Assembly (NCBI RefSeq): GCF_001434295.1
Contig: NZ_AZFA01000007.1
Span: 49,916-113,915, forward strand
Direction of reading: 5' to 3'
Source: Companilactobacillus versmoldensis DSM 14857 = KCTC 3814
GTDB lineage: Bacteria; Bacillota; Bacilli; Lactobacillales; Lactobacillaceae
Length of the DNA: 64,000 nucleotides
Each line of letters starts with the position of its first letter. The stretch's first letter is position 1. A program made the translations under genes and the position numbers. The notes under the pieces were generated by a model, which saw only the letters and a list, made by a program, of their open reading frames with translations, searched no databases and was not told the DNA's origin. This document shows, piece after piece, positions 8,107-15,719 of this stretch.

Positions 8107-9480
8107 ATGAAAGAAAAATTATTTAAGAAAACTGATTATCAAAAAACTTTAGCGAATGATTCACACTTCATTCCTAGTTTAACAAAAAACAATTTAATTG
8201 CGATGGGAATTGGCTCGATAATTGGAACGGGTATTTTTATCCTGCCCGGAATCGTTGCTTATTCAACGTCTGGCCCCGCTATTACTTTATCATTCGTCCT
8301 GGCCGCAATCGTCTGTATCCTGGCTGCGATGTGCTTTGCGGAATTATCCTCAACCTTCCCAGTTGCTGGTAGTACCTTCTCTTACGGAAGTATCGTTTTC
8401 GGTCAATTCCCTGGCTGGATCGTTGGTTGGGCAACGGTCTTGGAGTATGTTTTGGGAGTCTCAGCGGTATCAACTGGTTTCTCAGCTTACTTCGTCAGTC
8501 TTTTTAAAGGTTTCGGAATCACCATCCCCAAAGCCTTAGCTGGGCCATTTGACCCCGCACATGGGACTTTTATCAATCTGCCAGCAGTCATCGTTTTAGC
8601 TTTGATCTATATCTTATTGCGCCGCGGAGTTCAATCGTCGGCTCATATGAATACCATCATGGTCTTCATCAAACTGGCTGTCATCATTGCCTTTATCGTC
8701 ATCGGGCTTTTCTTCGTTAAATCAAAGAATTATCATCCCTACTTCCCGAAAGGTGGTAGTGGTGTCATCAAAGGTGCAGCGTTAGTCTTCTTTGCCTATT
8801 TGGGCTTTGATATCATCCCCGCCTCAGCACCTGAGGTCAAGAATCCCCAGGAAAATATTCCGGCCGGGATCATGATTTCGCTTGCTATCTGTGCCGGGCT
8901 CTATTTAATTATGTCAGCTGTTTTGACTGGTATGCTCAATTACAAAATGCTGAATGTTTCTGATCCAGTCGTCTTTGCACTCAATAAAGTGGGCTTAGGC
9001 AAGATCACCTTTCTCATTAGTATCGGGGCTTTGGCTGGTATGTTCACGATGATGCTCAATACGACTTATGGTGGTTCGCGTTTGGTCTATGCCCTGGGGC
9101 GTGACAAGTTGATACCTGGGCATTTTGGCGTAATCGACCAACAGTCGAAAATGCCGCTTTCTTCTTTAAATGCTATTTCTCTGCTATCGATCGTTTTAGG
9201 TGGTCTAGTTTCTTTGAAAGAATTGACTAGTTTGGTCAATATTGGAACGTTATTGTCATTCACTTTCGTTTCACTGGGTGTTATCAAGTTGCATCATATG
9301 AAGGATGCACCTACTAGTAGCTATCACGTGCCCTTTTATCCATGGTTCCCAATTTTATCGACCATTTTTTGCGTTCTTTTAATGACTCAAGTTGGAGTCA
9401 ACGCTTGGATAGCTTCGCTATTCTGGTTTGCTCTAGGGATAATAATTTATTTTGCGTATGGATACCGCAAAGCAAATTAG
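8107..9480 (+). CDS. Amino acid permease (APC superfamily)
   Basis: Integral membrane transporter of 457 aa with about 12 hydrophobic segments. The first segment carries the APC signature IGSIIGTGIFILPG (substrate-binding unwound helix), and the next holds CFAELSSTFPVAGS, both typical of cationic or general amino acid/polyamine/organocation permeases of the YfnA-like group. The substrate cannot be assigned. The ribosome site is weak (AGTAGGT about 6 nt ahead of ATG). The gene is isolated: the neighbours on both sides have their own promoters or terminators. Confidence 0.85.
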   Translation: MKEKLFKKTDYQKTLANDSHFIPSLTKNNLIAMGIGSIIGTGIFILPGIVAYSTSGPAITLSFVLAAIVCILAAMCFAELSSTFPVAGSTFSYGSIVFGQFPGWIVGWATVLEYVLGVSAVSTGFSAYFVSLFKGFGITIPKALAGPFDPAHGTFINLPAVIVLALIYILLRRGVQSSAHMNTIMVFIKLAVIIAFIVIGLFFVKSKNYHPYFPKGGSGVIKGAALVFFAYLGFDIIPASAPEVKNPQENIPAGIMISLAICAGLYLIMSAVLTGMLNYKMLNVSDPVVFALNKVGLGKITFLISIGALAGMFTMMLNTTYGGSRLVYALGRDKLIPGHFGVIDQQSKMPLSSLNAISLLSIVLGGLVSLKELTSLVNIGTLLSFTFVSLGVIKLHHMKDAPTSSYHVPFYPWFPILSTIFCVLLMTQVGVNAWIASLFWFALGIIIYFAYGYRKAN

Positions 9481-9501
9481 AGCATTATTTAAGTCAAATG
9501 T

Positions 9502-9519
9502 TTGTAATATTTTTTTAAG
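9502..9519 (+). promoter_or_regulatory. Conserved upstream box of secreted-protein gene 1
   Basis: The sequence TTGTAATATTTTTTTAAG starts 87 nt before the TTG start and recurs almost unchanged 88 nt before the start of the paralogue at 10219. Downstream, both leaders share GAGATATGCA-CAAGGAGGA. Putative -35 elements are poor in both, so I infer an activator or response-regulator site. Confidence 0.5.
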
Positions 9520-9588
9520 TTCCAGTTAATCTTTCTTCGATAATATGTCTCATATGCATACGAGATATGCAACAAGGAGGATCTACTA

Positions 9589-10056
9589 TTGAAAAAATCT
9601 AAAACAGCATTAATTCTATCATCAGTTGCCATCTTAGGATTGGCACCAGCAGCAACCATCGCTATTGGCTCAGCTTCTACAGCCGATGCGGCAGTTGGAC
9701 AAGTAGCTCCAGCTAAAAAGGCTCCTGCCAAAGCTCAACCAAAAAAGGATCAACCTGCTAAGAATGTAAAAGCTCCTGAAACTAAAACACCTGCTAAAAA
9801 GGTAGTTACACCAGCTCCTGCTAAACAAGCTCAAAAGGCCGTAACTCCTGCTCCTGTTAAACAGGCTCAACCTACTAAGCAAGCTCAAAAAGCTGTAACT
9901 CCTGCTCCTGCTAAACAGGCTCAACCTGATAAGCAAGCTCAAAAGGCTGTAACTCCTGCTCCTGCTAAACAGGCTCAACCTGCTAAACAAGCTCAAAAGG
10001 CTGTAACTCCTGCTCCTGCTAAGAAAGCTCAACCTGCTCAACCAGCACGCAGATAA
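9589..10056 (+). CDS. Secreted Ala/Pro/Lys/Gln repeat protein
   Basis: A 155-aa exported protein. Start is TTG at 9589, chosen because AAGGAGG sits 8 nt upstream and the MKKSK signal peptide follows at once. The signal peptide runs to about STADA-A (residue 34). The mature part is almost only low-complexity sequence, including four tandem copies of a unit like QKAVTPAPAKQAQP (from about residue 85), strongly basic and unstructured. Such a chain could bind teichoic acid or peptidoglycan or span the wall, but no domain or anchor (no LPxTG) is seen. The signal peptide is clearly related to that of the next gene, so the two are paralogues with different mature regions. Confidence 0.85.
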   Translation: MKKSKTALILSSVAILGLAPAATIAIGSASTADAAVGQVAPAKKAPAKAQPKKDQPAKNVKAPETKTPAKKVVTPAPAKQAQKAVTPAPVKQAQPTKQAQKAVTPAPAKQAQPDKQAQKAVTPAPAKQAQPAKQAQKAVTPAPAKKAQPAQPARR

Positions 10057-10069
10057 TTTACGTTTATCA

Positions 10070-10114
10070 ATACCTCAAAGATCAGATTTTAAATCCAATC
10101 TTTGAGGTATTTTT
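10070..10114 (+). terminator. Rho-independent terminator
   Basis: Stem ATACCTCAAAGAT pairs with ATCTTTGAGGTAT and is followed by five Ts, just after the secreted repeat protein gene. Confidence 0.9.
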
Positions 10115-10130
10115 CGTATCCACTTTTCAT

Positions 10131-10149
10131 TTGTAATATATTTTTAAGG
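10131..10149 (+). promoter_or_regulatory. Conserved upstream box of secreted-protein gene 2
   Basis: TTGTAATATATTTTTAAGG lies 88 nt before the ATG at 10219 and matches the box before the upstream paralogue in both sequence and distance. A possible -10 (TATAAG) lies near 10173. Confidence 0.5.
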
Positions 10150-10218
10150 ATTGTTTAACTTTGCTTCTCTAGTATAAGAATCAGCATATGAGATATGCAT
10201 CAAGGAGGAACTATCACA

Positions 10219-10707
10219 ATGAAAAAAACACGTAAAACTTTATTAATATCATCGATCGTACTATTAGGCTGGTTGCCAACAGCAACTATCGCCGCTACCT
10301 CGGCTTATGACGCTAATGCTGCCATTGTAGGTTCCAGTCAACGCAACAACAACGCTAACCGCAACAATAACAATGTTAATCAAAACAATAAAAACAACCA
10401 ACAAAACAACAACAAAGTAAACAATAACAATCAGGGTAATAACACTCCCGCCAACACCAACCAGAATACTGGTTCAGGTCTGACTAATGTTCAAGAATTA
10501 CCAGCTGGCTCAGTCGTTAACTTAGCTGGCCCTTCAGGCTTTATTTATTCACTTTACTCATCATCAGGTCAAAGGGCATCTCGTGGACTAGCTGGCGACA
10601 CTTCTTGGGTAACAGACAAGAGTGCCACAGACAGTTCGGGTAGTACTTATTACCGTGTATCAACTGACGAATGGGTCAAAGCAGACACAGGCGTCACTCT
10701 AAATTAA
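10219..10707 (+). CDS. Secreted Asn-rich protein with SLAP-like C-terminal domain
   Basis: Exported protein of 162 aa. An earlier in-frame ATG at 10195 overlaps the ribosome site, so ATG 10219, 8 nt after AAGGAGG, is taken. A signal peptide (MKKTRKTLLISSIVLLGW...) ends near ANA-A, followed by an Asn/Gln-rich linker of about 50 residues. The last ~70 residues, with YSSSGQRASRGL and STYYRVSTDEWVKA, resemble the SLAP domain (S-layer protein A family), which attaches lactobacillus surface proteins to wall polymers. The assignment rests on the YYRV..EWVKA pattern only. It shares signal peptide and promoter plan with the gene at 9589. Confidence 0.85.
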   Translation: MKKTRKTLLISSIVLLGWLPTATIAATSAYDANAAIVGSSQRNNNANRNNNNVNQNNKNNQQNNNKVNNNNQGNNTPANTNQNTGSGLTNVQELPAGSVVNLAGPSGFIYSLYSSSGQRASRGLAGDTSWVTDKSATDSSGSTYYRVSTDEWVKADTGVTLN

Positions 10708-10731
10708 TCAAATTCAAGTGCAATTATTTAG

Positions 10732-10761
10732 CCTCTAACGAAAAAAGTTAGAGGTTTTTTT
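10732..10761 (+). terminator. Rho-independent terminator
   Basis: Stem CCTCTAAC/GTTAGAGG with a seven-base loop, followed by seven Ts. Confidence 0.92.
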
Positions 10762-10882
10762 GTTGCCTGTAAACCCTTACATAACAGTGTTTGAATGAAC
10801 TTTTCAGCATTTTCGATAAATGAATCGACTTGCTTTACCATTCAGTTCTGATAACATAATTTACTGGAAAGGGAGCGATTTC

Positions 10883-11044
10883 ATGGATATTATTATTATG
10901 TTAATCATCACTATCATGTTTTTGCGGATGATTATTCGGGGAAAAATCACCAAAGCCGATTTTGCAATGTGGGCTTTGATCTGCGTGTTAGTTTTGATCT
11001 TATTCAAGATTCACGCCACAAGTACTTTACCAATTAGTCTATAG
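10883..11044 (+). CDS. Small membrane protein next to dsbB (DUF5993-like)
   Basis: A 53-aa protein beginning MDIIIMLIITIMFL; the start at 10883 is preferred over an upstream ATG at 10820 because GGGAG lies 7 nt before it. Two hydrophobic segments (about 1-17 and 28-44) are separated by a short basic stretch RGKITKAD. I recall small proteins of this kind (DUF5993) beside DsbB genes, but that family call is from memory. It ends 14 bp before the DsbB-like gene, so the two are probably co-transcribed and may form one membrane complex. Confidence 0.65.
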   Translation: MDIIIMLIITIMFLRMIIRGKITKADFAMWALICVLVLILFKIHATSTLPISL

Positions 11045-11058
11045 GGGGATTTAGATTT

Positions 11059-11643
11059 ATGAATACAGCTAGAAGTACCGCTGCCTCAAAACTAGGCTTT
11101 TGGGGAGCCAACTTATTTTTATTTGCATATAACTTCGTTCTAGCAGGAGGATTCTTCTTTCAATTTGTTTTGCAAGAATTCCCTTGCCCATTATGTATGA
11201 TCCAAAGATATTTCATGATGCTAGCCAGCTTTGGACCACTCTACATCATACTTGCCACTAAAAATGGCACTATCAATCCACAAAAATTCATGCGTGGTTA
11301 CGGATTATCAGTCTTAGCAGCCTTCTTAGGAGCTACAGCCTCGACCAGACAGATACTATTACACATCGCACCAAATGACCCAGGCTACGGTTCAGCCGTC
11401 TTCGGGATCCACACTTACACATGGGCTTTGATCAGTTTCATCGTCGTCATAGTCTTCTGTTCATTCATGATGATCTTCTCGAAAGAACTTTGTCCACGTG
11501 GAGGCGAATATAACGTCATTTCCACTATCAATATTTGGATCTTCGCCGTCTTAGTCATCGCCAACTTGATTGCTATTTTTGCCGAAGAAGGATTCCACTT
11601 CTTATTACCATCAGATCCAACCAAATATTTACTGTTTCACTAA
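11059..11643 (+). CDS. Disulfide bond formation protein, DsbB family
   Basis: Membrane protein of 194 aa with four main hydrophobic segments. The first extracellular loop has the DsbB redox pair C43-P-L-C46 in FPCPLCMIQRYF, a strong family signature; DsbB passes electrons from a thiol oxidase to quinone. The second loop, which holds the second Cys pair in classical DsbB, here reads PNDPGYGSAVFGIHTYTW and has no Cys. The remaining cysteines lie in or near the membrane (VFCSF) and at KELCPRGG. Either this is a variant using one Cys pair or the other two act instead. RBS GGGGG is present. It follows the small membrane protein by 14 bp. Confidence 0.9.
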   Translation: MNTARSTAASKLGFWGANLFLFAYNFVLAGGFFFQFVLQEFPCPLCMIQRYFMMLASFGPLYIILATKNGTINPQKFMRGYGLSVLAAFLGATASTRQILLHIAPNDPGYGSAVFGIHTYTWALISFIVVIVFCSFMMIFSKELCPRGGEYNVISTINIWIFAVLVIANLIAIFAEEGFHFLLPSDPTKYLLFH

Positions 11644-11660
11644 ATGAGAAAATTTTACAA

Positions 11661-11699
11661 AAAAAATCTGCCGATTCTTCAGTGAGTCGACAGATTTTT
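11661..11699. terminator. Bidirectional terminator between dsbB and mntH
   Basis: AAAAATCTG-CGA / TCG-CAGATTTTT hairpin with A and T runs on both sides serves the two convergent genes. Confidence 0.85.
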
Positions 11700-11718
11700 G
11701 CGTAATATCTTATAAGGT

Positions 11719-13032
11719 TTAGATAATCAATTGTAAATTGAGGATGGTGATGATCGAGGCTAATAAGATCCCGACCAAAGTCACCAATTTATTGTTAACG
11801 TGCTTCCCCATCAATTTTTTACTGCTGGTCAAAAAGATCATCGGGAACAATGTAAATGGCAAGGCGATACTTAAAGCAATTTGCGCATAGACAATCATAT
11901 CCTCGAAATCTTGTTCACGAAAGCCGACCATAAACCCAATTATCAAAATCGGGATCAAAGTGACGAATCGTGTTAGTAACCGCCGTTCCCAAAGAGGCAG
12001 TCTGATATTCAAGTAACCTTCCATAACGATTTGTCCCGACAAGGTACTGGTGATCGATGAAATCAGACCGGTTATCAATAGTGCAAAGGCAAAGAGCCAA
12101 CTCATGGCTGGATTGGCTAGGTTGCCGACGATAGCGGTATTTTTCAGGCCATCGAAGACATTTTGAAAGCTGGCTAGTGATCCATTTTGGTGGAAGAACA
12201 AAGTCCCACCTAACACTAATAATAAGGCGTTGATCAAAAAGGCGGCGATCAAATGAACCGTCGAATCCCAGTTGGCGAAGCGCAGTGCTTCATTGACCTG
12301 AGCGGGATTATTGTGATCATAGCGACGGCTTTGAGCTAAGGACGAGTGCAAATAAATATTATGGGGCATGATAGTAGCGCCCATGATTCCTAGACTGAGG
12401 ACCAGCTTCTGATGATTTTGGAAAATATCAGCTGTCGGGACAACTCCTTGAAAAATAGCTCCAAGTGGTGGATTGGCCCGAAAAACTTCGATTCCGAAGA
12501 TGATACCGACGATTAAGATGGCCGATAAGACGACAAATTCTACTCGTCGAATCCCAAAACGGAGAAACAATAAGACAATCAGGACATCAAAAATAGTCAA
12601 CAGGATACCATAAAGTAACGGCAGACCGAACAATAATCGTAAAGCGATGGCTGTCCCAACTACCCCTGTCAGGTCAGTCGCCATCATAGCTACTTCATTC
12701 AAGATCCAGAGAAAATAGCGGATCGGATATGGTACTTTGACGGCGATAGCTTGAGCTAAATCTTGACGGGCGACGACACCTAATTTGATCGATAATGATT
12801 GCATGAACATTGCTACGATGATCGACATTAATAAGACTGATAATAATTGATAACGGTACTGACTTCCACCTGACAAAGATGTCAGCCAGTTGCCGGGGTC
12901 CATATAGCCAACAGCTACTAGGGCTCCAGGGCCACTATATGCTAAAAATTTCTGGACGAAAGAACTTTCGTAGACGCTTGGGACTTTAACGCTCTCGTTG
13001 ATCTCGTCCAAACTTTTTTTGACATCGGACAT
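11719..13032 (-). CDS. mntH: NRAMP-family divalent metal (Mn2+) transporter
   Basis: Proton-coupled Mn2+/Fe2+ importer of 437 aa with about 11 membrane segments. The two metal-site helices are clear: DPGNWLTSLSGGSQY in helix 1 and ATIMPHNIYLHSSL in helix 6. Both are hallmark NRAMP motifs. The start ATG (13030-13032) shares one base with the hemH stop (TAATG), so translation is likely coupled to ferrochelatase. Lactobacilli depend on Mn2+, and this may be one of several paralogues in the genome. No MntR site was recognised. Confidence 0.93.
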   Translation of the reverse strand: MSDVKKSLDEINESVKVPSVYESSFVQKFLAYSGPGALVAVGYMDPGNWLTSLSGGSQYRYQLLSVLLMSIIVAMFMQSLSIKLGVVARQDLAQAIAVKVPYPIRYFLWILNEVAMMATDLTGVVGTAIALRLLFGLPLLYGILLTIFDVLIVLLFLRFGIRRVEFVVLSAILIVGIIFGIEVFRANPPLGAIFQGVVPTADIFQNHQKLVLSLGIMGATIMPHNIYLHSSLAQSRRYDHNNPAQVNEALRFANWDSTVHLIAAFLINALLLVLGGTLFFHQNGSLASFQNVFDGLKNTAIVGNLANPAMSWLFAFALLITGLISSITSTLSGQIVMEGYLNIRLPLWERRLLTRFVTLIPILIIGFMVGFREQDFEDMIVYAQIALSIALPFTLFPMIFLTSSKKLMGKHVNNKLVTLVGILLASIITILNLQLII

Positions 13033-13979
13033 TATGAGACCTCACTTTGAACGTTACGGACTGCTAGATCAGCCAAAAACTGACTGAATTTAGCGTCACT
13101 GTTCATTGGTGGTACAATCTTGAACTTGTCGCCACCGGTCGCTTTGAAAGTCTGATAATTTTGAACATTATCTTCTTCGATTGTTTCCAAACAATCAGCC
13201 ACAAATGATGGTGTGACGATCAAAATATTTCGTTTACCTAATTGGACGGCTTGCATCAAAGCATTCTTCAAGTATGGTTTCAACCAAGGCAGTGGACCAA
13301 ATTTGGATTGATAGACGGTCTTGATCTGGTCATTTGAGATCTTGAGTAATTTAGAAACTCCGGCAGTTGTCTGCTCGCATTCTTTTTGATACGGATCTCC
13401 ATGTTTGACCATAGCAGTGGGAATGCTGTGATAACTGAAAAACAGTTCATCATAATCGTCGGCGTCCCACTCAGCTTGGATTTTTTCGGCTAAAATTTTT
13501 TGATAAGTCGGTTCCTGATAAAAACGTTTGATGGTGGTCAGATTTACGCCACTTTTCTCTGCTTGATCGATGATCGACTTCGTAGAACTTTGGGTATATT
13601 GCGGAAATAGTGGCAATAAAATGACGTTATCACAACCGTCAGATTGCATCTGTTGCAATGTTTCGACGATATCTGGCTGTCCATAGGTCATAGCCATTTT
13701 GACGTTCCATTTGGGTAGTAATTCTTGAACTTGATCGGTGATTATTTGCGTATAAGCAATCAACGGTGAGCCACTTTTAGTCCAGGAGTGTTTGTAAAAT
13801 GTGGCCGAACGCCACGATCTCATCGGTAATATGATTCCTCTTAAGATCGGTTGCCAAACGGCCCTGGGCATTTCGATGACGTTTTGATCACTCAAAAATT
13901 CCCTTAAATAACTTTTTACATCGGCTGTCTCTGGTGATGCTGGCGAGCCTAAATTTACTAGTAACAAACCTTGTTGCAT
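13032..13979 (-). CDS. hemH: Ferrochelatase (probably coproporphyrin ferrochelatase)
   Basis: Inserts Fe2+ into a porphyrin ring. The 315-aa protein has the family opening GLLLVNLGSPASPET, the catalytic His in FFSYHSIPTAM and the Glu in ADCLETIEEDN. The N-terminal SWRSATFYKHSWTKSGSPL region fits the porphyrin loop. In Gram-positives this enzyme normally works on coproporphyrin III. No other heme-synthesis gene is in the window, so here it may use porphyrin taken up or act as part of metal homeostasis. RBS GGGAGGGAA precedes ATG. It overlaps mntH by one base as a two-gene operon. Confidence 0.93.
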   Translation of the reverse strand: MQQGLLLVNLGSPASPETADVKSYLREFLSDQNVIEMPRAVWQPILRGIILPMRSWRSATFYKHSWTKSGSPLIAYTQIITDQVQELLPKWNVKMAMTYGQPDIVETLQQMQSDGCDNVILLPLFPQYTQSSTKSIIDQAEKSGVNLTTIKRFYQEPTYQKILAEKIQAEWDADDYDELFFSYHSIPTAMVKHGDPYQKECEQTTAGVSKLLKISNDQIKTVYQSKFGPLPWLKPYLKNALMQAVQLGKRNILIVTPSFVADCLETIEEDNVQNYQTFKATGGDKFKIVPPMNSDAKFSQFLADLAVRNVQSEVS

Positions 13980-14062
13980 GAAGTTCCCTCCCCAGTGGTA
14001 TTGTTATCATAATAGCACATCCGATAAATGAATGACGCCTTATCGCATGGTAGATATGAAAA

Positions 14063-14094
14063 AAAGGTTTGACCTGAATTTAGGTCAAACCTTT
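14063..14094. terminator. Bidirectional terminator overlapping a stop codon
   Basis: Thirteen-base stem AAAGGTTTGACCT/AGGTCAAACCTTT with A and T runs on both sides. The last codons and the stop of the lipoprotein gene (14080) lie inside the hairpin. Confidence 0.9.
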
Positions 14095-14931
14095 TTGATT
14101 GCTAGGTATTTTTAATTTGATGTTGAACATTTGCCAGACTTGTTCTTTGGGTGATTTCTCACCACAGAAGACGGTGAATTTTTCACCTGTCTCGGCATCC
14201 TGGAGCTCGTCAGGACCGATTTTCGCCAAAGTAGTGTAATCGTCCTTACCTGTGGTATGAAAAGTGTAGCGGCCTTTTTTAACGGTGATCAAATTATAAT
14301 TTTTCAAGATTGACTCCGTCCCATCTTGATTTATCTTCCAAAAACTGAAATTAGATAAGACCGGATTTTCTTCGTCCCAATCAAATTCGTAGTAACGAGT
14401 GAAATCATCTTCAGAAATATAATAGCGGCCGGCAATCTCTTTAGTCGTTAAACCAAAACTACTATCTGGTTTCTTGTGGGAATAACGTTCCAGCATTTTA
14501 GAATCGACCGCTTGTTGGTAGTCTTCCATTCCATCACTGATCGATACATCTTTATCGTTTTCTAAAACAGCTTTGTAGTATTTGAGATCACGTCCATCTT
14601 GGAGGATCCAGGTGTTATTGTATGCTTGATGGTGACGAAATCCTTCATGAATGACTTGGGATGATGTTTGACCATATTTTTGGACCCGGAGAGCGTCTTT
14701 TGTGACGATCATTTTGTAAAAAGCATCATCTTCGAAGGCTTCCTGGACTAATTCTGCTCGGTAAAAATCACCAGTCAATTTATGCGGTATCCCGTCAGAA
14801 AAGACTTTTTCAAATTCGGCGGATTCTTGTAGGCTGAGGTGTTTGCCGATGACTTTGTGGGAACATCCCCAAAGCGTCAGTAAAAATAACATGATCGCCA
14901 TTAATTTAGTGAGTGTTGTAGTTACTTTCAA
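14080..14931 (-). CDS. Hypothetical lipoprotein
   Basis: Product not recognised. I choose a TTG start at 14931 (283 aa): AGGTGA lies 5 nt before it, and a promoter TTGAAG-16 bp-TAAACT covers the upstream ATG at 14973, which would therefore sit in the promoter. From this start a short basic segment, a hydrophobic stretch LMAIMLFLLTLWGC and a lipobox-like LTLWGC appear, giving an acylated Cys at about residue 23. The mature part is hydrophilic, rich in aromatic residues, with repeated RYYISEDDFTRYYEFDW-like segments suggesting a beta-rich extracellular domain. It stands alone, convergent with nothing, and ends in a terminator. Confidence 0.75.
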   Translation of the reverse strand: MKVTTTLTKLMAIMLFLLTLWGCSHKVIGKHLSLQESAEFEKVFSDGIPHKLTGDFYRAELVQEAFEDDAFYKMIVTKDALRVQKYGQTSSQVIHEGFRHHQAYNNTWILQDGRDLKYYKAVLENDKDVSISDGMEDYQQAVDSKMLERYSHKKPDSSFGLTTKEIAGRYYISEDDFTRYYEFDWDEENPVLSNFSFWKINQDGTESILKNYNLITVKKGRYTFHTTGKDDYTTLAKIGPDELQDAETGEKFTVFCGEKSPKEQVWQMFNIKLKIPSNQKGLT

Positions 14932-15033
14932 TCGCTTCACCTGTGCTAGTTTTTGACAGTTTAGCACATGCAATTAAGGCTTCAAAATTAAATACTCGGA
15001 AATATCAAATAACAATTTCTGGATATTCATTGC

Positions 15034-15597
15034 CTAATATTGGCGTATTTCTGGGGGGATATAACATTCGATGAAGGTGCCAACATTTTCCAATGAATCA
15101 GAGAAGAATAATTTATAACGGTCCTTTTTGGTCAGGAAACCTTTTTTAGTCATTAGATCGAAAGCTTGCTTGAGATAATCATAATAACCGCCAACATTGT
15201 ACAAAATACAAGGGTTATTGTTATCACCCAGACGAGCCCAAGAGAAGGCCTCGATGATCTCTTCGAGCGTTCCTGGACCACCGGGCAAAGCAATACAGCC
15301 GTCAGACATTTTCAACATTGTCTGTTTTCGTTCTGACATGTTCTTGACGATCCGTAATTCAGTCAAGCCATCATAGGCAGCTCCACGGTCGACTAACTCT
15401 TGAGGCATGACACCGTATGCTTTGCCACCAGCAGCTAAGACTTCACGAGCTAAAATTCCCATCAAGCCGACGCCGCCTCCACCATATACTAAGTTATAGT
15501 CATTTTTGACTAACCAGCGGGCCAATTCAACCGTAGCATCTTGGTACATCTCATCATTACCAACTGATGCGCCACAATAAACCGCAATATTCTTCAT
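15034..15597 (-). CDS. LOG-family nucleotide phosphoribohydrolase (TIGR00730 type)
   Basis: Rossmann-fold protein of 187 aa. The family's nucleotide-binding/catalytic motif PGGPGTLEEIIE is complete, with YGGGGVGLMG and SERKQTML before it. LOG proteins cleave nucleoside monophosphates such as cytokinin riboside 5'-phosphate; the bacterial role is often unclear. ATG 15597 is preferred because an ATG six bases earlier touches the GGAGG ribosome site with no spacing. Stand-alone gene. Confidence 0.88.
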   Translation of the reverse strand: MKNIAVYCGASVGNDEMYQDATVELARWLVKNDYNLVYGGGGVGLMGILAREVLAAGGKAYGVMPQELVDRGAAYDGLTELRIVKNMSERKQTMLKMSDGCIALPGGPGTLEEIIEAFSWARLGDNNNPCILYNVGGYYDYLKQAFDLMTKKGFLTKKDRYKLFFSDSLENVGTFIECYIPPEIRQY

Positions 15598-15682
15598 GAA
15601 CATCCTCCTATTAGTTGTGGTTACAGATTATCACTAATGGCTGATATTTAGGTATCAACTTTTTTATATGCGATATTAGAAA

Positions 15683-15717
15683 TCAAAAAACCTCTGAGAA
15701 ATTAATCTCAGAGGTTT
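15683..15717. terminator. Rho-independent terminator
   Basis: Stem AACCTCTGAGA/TCTCAGAGGTT with an A/T run on each side, 3 bp after the stop of the secreted hydrolase gene (minus strand). Confidence 0.9.
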
Positions 15718-15719
15718 GA

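Noticed and set aside
9670..10041. Ser/Arg/Leu-rich frame on the minus strand
   Set aside because: It is the mirror of the PAPAKQAQ repeat region and has repeat-derived composition only.
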